Part shown: positions 50,895-61,526 of the stretch, one piece after another | How the letters are laid out: every line of letters begins with the position of its first letter | Position numbering within the stretch: the first letter of the stretch is position 1 | NCBI RefSeq assembly: GCF_000220395.1 | Contig: NW_004085988.1 | Coordinates: 1-64,000 of the forward strand | Direction: 5' to 3' | DNA length: 64,000 nt | Source of the DNA: Ichthyophthirius multifiliis | Lineage: Eukaryota; Ciliophora; Oligohymenophorea; Hymenostomatida | Notes under the pieces: model-generated | Seen by the model: only the letters and a program-made list of their open reading frames with translations | Databases searched by the model: none | What the model was told of the DNA's origin: nothing | Translations under genes and position numbers: made by a program

Positions 50895-51640
50895 ATGAAA
50901 TATTAATAAAATTTCGAAGAATAAGGCAAAAAAAACTTAATATAAACATTAAAATATGATGACATATATGACAAAGTGAAATAAGTACAAAGTTTAATAA
51001 TGTAAGCATGTGGAAATTTAAACGCCCAACAAACAAAAGACGAATTTATCTAAAATTAACTAAATTAAATAAAATAAATATGTTAATAAGCTTTGTATAT
51101 ATAGACTAAGAAAAATGAATAATAAAATGATTTAAAAATTAACGAATATGACTAATATTAATTAGTATTTAATTACGTTTAAGAAAATCCTCAAAAAAAT
51201 ATAGATAAATTGCCTTATATATATAAAACATGCACAAATCAAGAGAATTATTTAGAAAAAGAAATAGAGGAAAATCCAAATTATTAACATAAATAACTTA
51301 TTGAAATTTATGAAAAAAAAGAAACGTATTTAATAAATCATTAGATAATCTGGCATAAGGAATACGAGAAAGAAAATCCATTGAAGATATTCTTAGAAAA
51401 AGATTACTTGAAATCGAAGAAGATGAAAATTTATAATTAATTGCATTAAAATAAATAGAATTTTAAAGTTAACCTTAATAAGGGTAAATGGATGTTTAAT
51501 ATGATAATGATTAGGAACAAATTTCAGAAAATGATTATAATAATAATAATAATAATAGTCTTGATAACGAATTTGATCCTGAATTTGAAGGTTAGTTTAT
51601 GAATGAGGAAAATGATGATGAATATAATATGCATATATGA
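50895..51640 (+). CDS. Unrecognised acidic protein, about 248 aa
   Basis: ATG at 50895, TGA at 51638-51640. The N-terminal part is helical with balanced composition: MKYQQNFEEQGKKNLIQTLK, then YDDIYDKVKQVQSLIMQACG and ICQQALYIQTKKNEQ. The C-terminal part is SLDNLAQGIRERKSIEDILR, then an acidic, Asn-rich tail (DNEFDPEFEGQFMNEENDDE). The total length is off by one base from a whole number of codons, and the frame changes near 51333 between TYLINH and SLDNLAQG, probably a sequence indel. No family recognised. Confidence 0.7.
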
Positions 51641-52746
51641 TTTTTTCTTTTTATGATATATAATATATTATTAAAATATTTATATATATGAAAAAAGATT
51701 TTTTTTTTTTTAATTAAATATATTAATTAAATATAAAAATTATTAAAGATAAAAAAAATATTAATAATAATTATTTCAATATACATATAATGCCATTAAA
51801 TTATTTATAATTATTTTTTTAAAGTAAAATAATTTATAATGAATAATATAAAAATAAAATATTGTATTAAAGTAATAAATTTAATAAATATTATTTATTA
51901 AAAAAAAAAGTAATAAAAAATTAAAATAAATAAAGATTTAGTATTTTATATAATAAAAATTATAAATAAAGAAAAATAATAAATAATTTTATAAATAATT
52001 ATTAAAAATAAAAAATAAAAATATATTAATAAATATAAAGTATACAAATATATATAAATATATATATATATATAATATATATAAATATATATAAAATTTT
52101 TTTATTTTTTTATTTATCCTTTTTTATTTTACAATAAAAAATATTTATTTATTTTATTTTTATAATTTATATTTTATTTTTTAATAAATTACTTTATCTT
52201 TAGATATTGAAATACATTTTTTTATCTATATATAAAGAATTTTTTTTTTTTCATTTTAATCTATTTTTTTTTATTTATAAACATTTTGTATTAAATTATT
52301 CTTTTTAATTTTTTATTATTATCAAAGATCTTTTAATTAATATTTTTTTTTTTTTTTTTTTTTTATTATTTGATTTGTTTTATTAAAAGCGGATTTGTAA
52401 ACATGATTTTTTTTTTTTCATATATCAATTAATTTAAAAGAATTTTTTTATAAAATTAAAATAACCTTTCATAATATTTTTATATATTTATAATTTAAAA
52501 CATTAATTAATTTTTATTTAGAAACTAATATTTTAAAAAGAAATATTTAATACAAACATTTAAATAATAATATATTTAAAAAAATTATATTGATAATATA
52601 TCATATAAATTTATTAATTAAAATATATCTAATTATTTTAAATATAATACTATATAAATTATAATTATTAAATATAAATTTAATTAATATAAAATAAAAT
52701 ACAATAAATAAATTAAAATATATAAAACCATAAAATAATTAGATTA

Positions 52747-52794
<48 letters not shown>

Positions 52795-52969
52795 CATATA
52801 TATTATTTTATTTATACAATAAAATTTAATATTATATAAACTATTAATATTTTAATCATAAAATAAATATAATAATGAAAAGTATACATATAATAAATAA
52901 ATAATCTTTAAAAATATATATTATATAGATATATTTTATCCAAACAAATTTAATAACATAAAAAAATAC
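51641..52969. other. A/T-rich spacer between convergent genes, with (AT)n
   Basis: 1.3 kb of A/T DNA including an AT run at about 52750-52788 and poly-T runs of up to about 20 bases near 52347. No gene found. Confidence 0.6.
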
Positions 52970-55699
52970 TCAGTTTCTAGATCCTTAAATAGATGAAACA
53001 TAATTCGAATTTTCAACTCTTTAATTAAGTCTATACAAATGTTTTTAAAAAAAAGTAAAATCTGGGTGTTCTTCTCCAACACTTTTATTTAAAATTTCCA
53101 AGCATTTTTCCAAATTTTATTAAGCTAATTAATAGTTTCCCATTTGTTTATAAACTAAACCTAAATTTCCCAAAGATGTAGCCACAGTAGGATTATCTGA
53201 ATCTTTTCCAAATTTCAAATAAAGTATTTATAAGCAATCTTCATAACATTTTTTAGCTTTCACCACTTCTTTTTGACTTTTAAATACATTCCCTAAATTA
53301 TTCAAAGTAAGTGCAATATCAGGAGAATCGGCTTGCAATTAAGATTTTTAATCACTAAAGCCCTTTCATAATATTTCTTCGACCTATGAAAATCTCCTAA
53401 ATCGAAATACACATTTCCTAAATTTTCACAATTAGAAGCCAAATCAATATGTCCACTTCCGAAATGCTCCTCCCTAATTTCCAATGCTTCTAAAAGAAAT
53501 TCTAATGCATTTTCTACATTTTATTTTATTTAATAAATATATAAAATATTATCTTATTTTTTTAAATATAATACCATAGTTTCCTTTTAATCTATTAATT
53601 TCTCCTAAAGAACACAAACACATGGCTTTTAATTAAACTTATTCTTCTTAACCTACGTATAAATTTTCGACAATCTTTAAAGCTTTTTTCAATCTTTTGT
53701 CTGCTTTTTTATATAAACCTAGACTACCATATAAATTTCCTAAATTATTATAAAGCCTTGTTGCTTCTATGCTTTTTTCTCCTACTTAAATTAATATTAT
53801 TTATAAAGATTCTTCCTAAAAAGCTCTTGCTTTTAAAAACTCTCCCTTCATCTTGTATATATTACCTATATTTTCTAAAAGAAGAGCAAGTTCAAGTGTA
53901 TCTTCTCCATTATTAGCTTTACGTACACATTCAATAGCCATTTCATAATATTTAATTGATCCATCCAGCAAGCTTTTTTTACGAAATTCATGTCCAGTTT
54001 CATTATAAATAACTGAAGCTCTCATAAAGAAATTTTTACCTTTAATTTTTTATTTTGAAAAAATATTACTTCTTTATAATTTTATTACTTTTATAAACAT
54101 CGTTTAATTCTAAATAACCATTCCCAATTTTAACTAAAATATCAGCTTTATTTAAGTCTTGGGAATTAGTTTCATAACTTGAAATTATTTCATCGTATTT
54201 ATATATCCATTAATCAAAAATAAACATTTTAAAATATTCATTTGCTATTAATTCTTAATCTTATATATAACTAAAAAAATATTTTTTTTATTTTTATTTT
54301 TATTTTACTCTTCTTAACTTTTTTTTTTTTTTTATATTATAAGCTTTAAATAAGATTGTTTTCGTTATTTTTTGGATAATCTTCCATACTAAAATAATTA
54401 CTACAATATTTATCTAAACTAATAGCATTAATTCTCTTATAAGGATATTTATTTACCATCTAATCTACTATTTAATTTAATTCCAAACATCCTAAATCTA
54501 TATTAATGTTAGCTGTTCCTTTATGTTTTACCTAATTTAAAAATAATAATAAAAATAAAAATAAATTAAAAAATACTTTATTTAAAACATTCTCAAATTC
54601 TAATTCATCATACAAATTTTTCATTAAAACCACAGTTAATCCCAATCCATACATATCAAGAGAAAATGGATTAAACTAGAGTACTTTCTAATTAACATTC
54701 CCATGCATTAAAGTTAAAATCTCAGGTGCTAAATACTACGGTACCCCCCTCACAGTATTATACCCTTCCCCATCTTCAAACTTATAAACTCCTTTCATAT
54801 TTACATCTTTGATTTTTTCGTTAATTTTAGCATCCTAAAAGCCTCCAATTTTATAGCATTTTTCCTAACAAACATACCAAATGTTTGTCGGCCTAATATC
54901 TCTATGTGAAATTCCCATTCTAAACATAGTTGCTAAAGCTGAGTTTATATCTCTTATAAAGGAAGTTAGTTCTTATATAGAAAATGCCCACTTATGTTAT
55001 TTTCTGAATTAAATAATATCATGTAAGGTGACATCGAAATATTCTAAAATAATTACCAATGTTTTTTATTTGTTCGCTTTTTCCTAAGACTCAATTAAAT
55101 ATTAGTCTTTTATTTAAATTATATGAGAATGAGGAATCCCATTATTTACTACTTATAGTTATTTCATTATATATATTTAATATAAAGCTGCTTTAAATTC
55201 ATAATCATCATATTCATCGAAATTTATTAATTATAGTGTGTATTTTTCGTTTGTGCGTTTATCCTATGCACGAGTTATTATAGAATTTTAACAATTAAAG
55301 TCTTTTACAATATCTTATTCAATTATCCATTCGTAGTTACGGTCTAAAAAAAGAGAAAATAAATCCTTTTTTTATTAGAGTTCTACTTTTATTACTTCTT
55401 CTTGAGAAAATTCGTCATAATTTTTTAAAGATAAAATAAATTATAAACGATCGTTTTCTAATTTTGTACAATATATTTAAGAAAATCGACTCGTCTCATT
55501 TTTTATTTTCTATCGAATGTCAATATTTGACTATACGTTTAACATTGCTTCCTTTTTTTAATATAAAAAAATTATTAAAATTTAAATAGATTTTTTTTAA
55601 TGTTTTTTAATATAGTTTATTTATTTTTGATTATTATATTTTTACTCGACCGTCTTTATCTCCTGGTAATGTAGAACAGCATTTAAGGGATTAACCCAT
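52970..55699 (-). CDS. Pseudokinase-TPR fusion with N-terminal acylation motif
   Basis: ATG at 55699, TGA at 52970-52972; introns include 55552-55645 and 54532-54575, and one near 53514-53573. The protein starts MGQSLKCC, a Gly-2 myristoylation plus Cys palmitoylation pattern, so it is probably membrane-bound. The kinase-like domain has NEKYTLQLINF where the ATP lysine is expected (Gln instead), HRDIRPTN as the catalytic loop, and KIGGFQDAK in place of DFG, so the metal-binding Asp is Gly. These losses suggest a pseudokinase. After a linker come at least seven TPR/kinesin-light-chain-like repeats, such as ALLLENIGNIYKMKGEFLKA, TRLYNNLGNLYGSLGLYKKA, LASNCENLGNVYFDLGDFHR and TSLGNLGLVYKQMGNYQLAQ. 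The frame slips by one base near 53340 next to an A run. Probably a scaffold. Confidence 0.85.
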
Positions 55700-55934
55700 T
55701 TTTATTATTTATTTTTATTTATTTTAATAATATTAAAAATATTTTTTTAATTATACTTTTGATATAATATTAAATTATATAATTTTATGTATATGAATAA
55801 AGAAAAAAATTAAATTATAAATAAAAATAATTTTTAAAAAATAAATAAAAAATAGAAATTATAAAATAAATAAAAATTATTATTTTTTTTTTAAAAAAAA
55901 AAAACATATTATTATTATTTAAATAAAATAAAAA
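55700..55934. promoter_or_regulatory. 235-bp divergent promoter region
   Basis: Short spacer between the start codons of two divergent genes (pseudokinase-TPR on minus, zinc-finger membrane protein on plus). Both promoters must lie here or overlap the 5' UTRs. No specific motif can be named. Confidence 0.5.
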
Positions 55935-56669
55935 ATGAAAATAATTATATTAATATAAATATAATTTTATTTAGCATATCTTTAAAATATAATATATTTA
56001 AATAAAACCGAATATTTCAACTATAATTTATAAGATAACAATTTATCATTTATATTATAAAAAACTGATACAATATATGATACATATATTTTAATATCTG
56101 ATGCCTTAAAAGGCAGGTAATTATTAACTTATTTCCTCGATAAATATGATTTTCAAATGAAAAATAATAAATCTATCGAAGAAATAGATTTTTTAAATTA
56201 AATAAGTTCCCAAGAGGATAAAAACACACGAAAATGTGATATTTGCAGTAAGCTATTTACAAATTAGTAATTTTTGCATTTACATTTGGTTAAAGACCAT
56301 ATAGAAATATTAAACGAGTATTTTTTTATAAATAAAGTATGTAAATTTATTGATTGTTCAAATAATTAAAATTTATATGTAACATAAACATAAGAATAAG
56401 GATAGGAAAGAATATAAAACTGCTATAATTTTCTATTTAATAATTTTATTTAAAATAATAATAAAGATTTCTATAATAATGTTATTTAAGTGTGTAATGA
56501 AATTGTTTATGAAAAAAATGATATTTTAAAGGATCCTTTATTTTCATATTTAAAATAAGGATTTTATAAAATTTTATTTTATATTTTTGTTATTATAGCA
56601 ATATTATATTATTTTATAATATTCTTTACTTCTGATGGTAGAAAAGGTTTAATGAATTATGAATAATGA
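55935..56669 (+). CDS. Membrane protein with signal peptide and C2H2-like motif
   Basis: Single exon, 245 codons (244 aa), ATG at 55935 to TGA at 56667-56669. Residues 1-17 (MKIIILIQIQFYLAYLQ) look like a signal peptide. A central CDICSKLFTNQQFLHLHLVK followed by DH fits C-x2-C-x12-H-x6-H, a C2H2 finger variant. A later CKFIDCSN and single Cys residues follow. Near the C-terminus FYKILFYIFVIIAILYYFII is a strong membrane span, followed by a short tail SDGRKGLMNYEQ. Topology would place the Cys/His motif in the lumen or outside the cell, where a DNA-binding role is unlikely. Family not recognised. Confidence 0.8.
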
Positions 56670-56786
56670 AAATTTTATTTTATTATTATATAAAATAATA
56701 TTTATAAATATAAGTTTCAAATAAAAAAAATTTATAATTTTTAAAATAAATATAAAAATATATAATTAATAATATAATAATAGTTT

Positions 56787-56822
<36 letters not shown>

Positions 56823-56997
56823 TATATATATATACTAAATATTTTTTTTTTTCAATTTTTTTTTCTTATTTTTAATTTATATATTAACTTTATTATATTT
56901 GATATTTTTAAATTAATAATACATTATAATTATTACTTTAAAATAAAATATGTATAAATAAGCAAAAAAAATTACTTATTTTAATTAAAATCAATAA
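56670..56997. other. A/T-rich spacer between convergent genes
   Basis: Includes an (AT)n run at about 56790-56835. Otherwise A/T tracts. Confidence 0.6.
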
Positions 56998-58657
56998 TCA
57001 CAATAATTTTAATAAATCTTAAGGCACCGCATAAAATATTTATTAAACATGTCCTTCTTAATTATTTTTAACTAAAAATACAACTTTATTTCTTTCCAAA
57101 AATTTACTTAATTTTCCTGCATCAAGATTATCATATTATACAACTACTTGTTCTTTTGACCAAGCCTAAATAATTATATAATTAATTTTAATAATTAAAT
57201 ATATATATTTTTATAAAATAAAAGAAAATAGGATATATAATAAATTTATATAATATATTTAAATAAATACTTTTTTAGCTAAATCATTATGTCCTAATTT
57301 TTTCGTTTAAATAGCTTTCATTAATTTTTCAGGATAAACAGTTGAATAAATGCTTTTATTAACAATTAAAGGCAGAGCTGGTACTCCATTTTCGAATTCC
57401 TTTAAAGCTTCTCCTACTGTTATATTCTCATTATACATCTTGCATATTTTAAGTTAAATTTTATCCAAAGAAATACCTTTCAAAGGGCTTTATTAATAAT
57501 CTTCATCTTCCAATTCTTCGTAATCATAAAATTACTTGCCCACCATCCATTCTTTACTTACAAATTTTGTGATATAATTTCTCAAATGATCCGCTAAAAC
57601 ACAAACTATTCTTACATTTTCACCTAAATTATGTTCTTTAGCAAACTCTATTGCCGCATTAACTACTTATCCACTTGATCCTCCGCAAAAAAGCCCTTCT
57701 TCCCTAATTAATCTTCTTGCCATTTTAAAACTAGGTACATCAGTAGCTTTAACCCAGATATCCACACTCTGTCTGTCTAAAACTCTAGGCACGAAATCAT
57801 ACCCTACTCCCTCTATTTAATAAGATTCCATTCTAGAATTTAAAGTCTAAGGTTAAGCTAAAATAGAACCATAAGGATCTACCCCTACAATTTTACAAGT
57901 AGATAATTTTTCTTTCATTTTTCTTGCTATTCCAGTTATAGTACCACCTGTACCTACTCCAACGAATAAATAATCGATTTTGTTATCACACTAATATAAT
58001 ATTTCTTCAGCTGTACCATCATAGTGTGCTAGAGGGTTTCCTGGATTTATATATTAATCTAAAATATGACTATTTGGGATTTCTTTTTACAATTTTATAG
58101 CCATACTTATATGACTTTCTTTGTTATATTTTTTATAAAAATATATATGCGATTATAGATTTATATATACCTGGATCATCAAATTCAACCTCAGTTGGAG
58201 TTCTTACAATTTTGGCCCCTAAAGCCATTAAAACATCTGTTTTTTCAGTCGACATTTTCTCTGGTAAACAAATAATCATCTTATATCCTCTTATGGCAGC
58301 AGCTAAAGCTAATCCAATGCCTGTATTTCCACTTGTGGCTTCAATAAGAGTGTCTCCAGGTTTTATTCTTCCTTATTTCTCAGCATCGAGTAACATACGA
58401 CGTCCGATTCTGTCTTTTAGAGATCCTCCAGAATTAAAAAAGTCACATTTAGCTAAAATCTCACATTTTAAGTTCTCTGCTTTTTACAAATTGCTTAATT
58501 TTACCATAGGGGTATTTCCGATAGCATCGAGGACACTTTCCATTATTTTCTTAGGCATGGGACAGTATATTTCTTGGGAATGAGGAGATTTTTAAGTTGT
58601 ATTGGGTTACCATGTACATTTTATAGTTTCTAAAGCTGGATCTTGTCTTGGATACAT
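56998..58657 (-). CDS. CBS: Cystathionine beta-synthase with haem-ligand motif
   Basis: ATG at 58657, TGA at 56998-57000; introns 58119-58170 (52 nt) and 57166-57270 (105 nt). Exons sum to 501 codons (500 aa). This PLP enzyme condenses serine and homocysteine to cystathionine (transsulfuration). Motifs: [19 protein letters not shown] with the PLP lysine; [34 protein letters not shown]. The C-terminal half has a CBS-pair (Bateman)-like part ([40 protein letters not shown]), the regulatory module that binds S-adenosylmethionine in animals. Before the core, C14-T-W-Q17 and S24-P-H26 match the human haem-binding CTWQ...SPH (Cys52, His65), so a haem-containing enzyme is likely. A sister O-acetylserine sulfhydrylase is ruled out by the extra domain and haem motif. 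Confidence 0.95.
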
Positions 58658-60455
58658 TTTTTACTTATTTTCTTTTATTTAAAAAAATTATATTTTTTTT
58701 AAAAAAAAAATTGATTATTGATTTTATTTTTGATATTTTATTTAATTATTATTGTTTTAATTTTTTTTTGATTATTTTGGTTAATTTTTCATTTATTTAG
58801 TGAATGTAAATTTACTTATATTATATGTAATAATGATTTTATTTTATTATGATTTATAGTTTTAATAAATTAAATATATATATTATTTCTTAGTTAATAT
58901 TATTACATTTTTATTATATTTTGAAAAAAAATTAGGAAATAAATTTAATTATTTTATATAAAGAATATATTAAAATATATAAATAAAAATTTTTATTAAT
59001 CATAAAAACAAATTAAGAAAAATTATTATTATGCTTTAGAATAGTTTAATTTTATTTTAAGTTATTTTTAATTTATAATATATAATTTGAGATAAATAAA
59101 ATTATTATATTAAAAATAGATTTAAATAAAAAAAAAATCAATATTATAATTACATTGATTAATAGGATTTTATATATTATATATAAAAAAAATGAAATTA
59201 CATATAGGACGAATACAGAATAAAAAGTAATTCAATAATCAATTTAATATTAATTATGATAAAAATAAAAAAAAAATATTAGTTTATATATAAAAAAAAC
59301 TTAAACATAACTATTTATAATAAATTAAATATATTATAAAAAAATTATAATAAAAAAATTATAATTAAAATTAAAAAATATATAAAAAAAAAAGATAGAT
59401 TATAAATATTTATTTATTATATAAATATATATTATATATATATAAATAAATATATATATATTTATTTATTTTATAAAAATATATTTATTTTTTTACAAAT
59501 TTTTATTAAAATTTCTATGATTTATACATATTTAATAATCTAAAATATTATTATATTTTACTATATATATACCTATATAATTCTTATATTATATATTAAA
59601 TTCTAATAATAAAAAACGCTAAAATAATAAATCTTTTCACATTTATTTTTATAATAATTTTGTCTAATCAATTTTTTTAATAATAAAGTCTAAATTTAAA
59701 ATAAAATAACATTATCTATATAATTTATTTATAAATAAATAAATATATTTCAGATATTTTTACAATTTTAATCTTCTATAAATAGTATTTTTCTTTTTAT
59801 TAATTATAAAGCATCTTTATATTATTTTCAATTAGTATTATAAGGTTTAATATTTAAATATTATATAACGAAAAAATAGAAAAAAATAAAAATTATATAA
59901 ATTATATAGATTAGATTAAAAATTGCTTAATATATATAATTTTAATCTTATTTTTTGTTTTTTTGAATTTATAATATTATTATTTTTTATTATTTATACT
60001 TGGTAAATCTAATAACTTATTTTATAATAAATGCATATACAATTAAATTTATATTTTTATTTTGTTAATTCTATATTATATATCCTATTTTTATATTGAA
60101 TATAAAAAAATTAAATAAAATAAAAAGCAAATAAAAAAAACACTACATTTAGCAGATATATTTGTTAAATCTTTAAATAAAATAAAATAAAAACTAGATA
60201 TAAAACTAAAATAATAAAAAAAGGCCGAAATAAGTAAAGACTTGATAAAATTGATATTATTTAATATTTTATAAAATACAAATTTATATTTTATTATTAA
60301 TGCGATATATGTATAGTATATAATAATGCGTAAAATTATATTTTATTATAATAGATATACATTTTACCTAAATATAAATTTAATATTTTTTAATCAATTT
60401 ATTCATTTTTTAATTATTTTTTCTATCTTTTTATAAAATAATAAGCAAATAAAAA
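58658..60455. other. A/T-rich divergent spacer
   Basis: 1.8 kb between the CBS start and the Myb-like start. No coding frame, RNA gene or ordered repeat beyond short AT runs. Confidence 0.6.
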
Positions 60456-61526
60456 ATGTCAATAAAAAATTGTATATGTTCCTAAATTTAACACTCAAAA
60501 TTTTAACATAGTTTCTTTTAATATTGTTAAGATTGTTTATAATCCTTAAATAAATCTACAGGAATAGATTCTTTAGAAACAAACTTTTAATCAACTGAAA
60601 AAGAAATGGAAGGTTTGCAAAACTCAGACATATTAAATTTACTCTAAACACAATCATGTACAGAATTCATATTACCAAGTTAATTTTAAAAGTTAAAGGA
60701 AAGTACCAGTTCTGAAGCATAACTTAAGTTTTACTTTGAAGAAAAAGACATTTTTAACAATGAAAACTTTTAATATGATATTTTTCAAAAACCATAAACC
60801 AATATAAATAATAATGAAAACAATGATCTATTTTCCTTTGATAATTCCTTAATACAAGGATTCTAATTTTTTTAAAAAGAAAGAGACGATAAAGAAGAAT
60901 AAGAATGTTAAAATAAAAGAGAATAATAATCTGAATAGTAATAAAATTAGTAAGAATCTTTTAAATAAAAGAAAATTATCAAACAAAAACTGCAAAGTAA
61001 TTAGAAATAATAATCATAAAAAACTATTAAATCTACTAAAGGTAAAATCACAATATAACGCTGGACATTAGAAGAACATGATAGATACATATAATACTGC
61101 TTTTTGAATAAAGGACTTTTCTTAGATCATTTACAAAACTCATAAACTAAATCTGAAGGCTAATTAACAAGATATAAATCTAAATAAAATATATATATAA
61201 ACATGAGTAACTACGTTTAAACTAAAACTTCTAACCAATGTAAATCTCATCATTAGAAATACAAACACTAAATATTCAAGAAATTACTTGGAGATGCGCC
61301 TTTATTTTAAACTGAAATCTCTTATTTACTTATTAATAAAGTAAAAGATCAACTAAAGAAACTAAAGGATAATCTATAATTACTAGAAGAATGTGGGAAG
61401 AATGTTAATAAATCTGCTTTGATTTAAAGTAATGCTAATTAAATTTTAATGTAATTTGATTCTGATATTGGAAATTAACTTAGAAAAGTGAAAATCCATA
61501 TAGAAAAAAATATAATAAATAAATGA
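60456..61526 (+). CDS. Myb/SANT-like DNA-binding protein
   Basis: Single exon of 357 codons (356 aa), ATG at 60456 and TGA at 61524-61526. The N-terminal half is disordered and Gln/Asn-rich (about half of Gln codons are TAA). In the middle, QRWTLEEHDRYIQYCFLNKG begins a Myb/SANT-like fold, and YVQTKTSNQCKSHHQKYKHQ resembles the third helix of SHAQKYF-class Myb domains (T.NQ..SH.QKY). The segment between is longer than usual, with inserted Ser/Lys-rich residues. A helical C-terminus follows (KVKDQLKKLKDNLQLLEECG). Likely a nuclear transcription factor or chromatin protein; ciliates have a large family of this kind. Confidence 0.78.

Noticed and set aside
58212-58583. 123-aa plus-strand frame
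   Set aside because: Antisense shadow of cystathionine beta-synthase exon 1, whose minus-strand reading has all family motifs.
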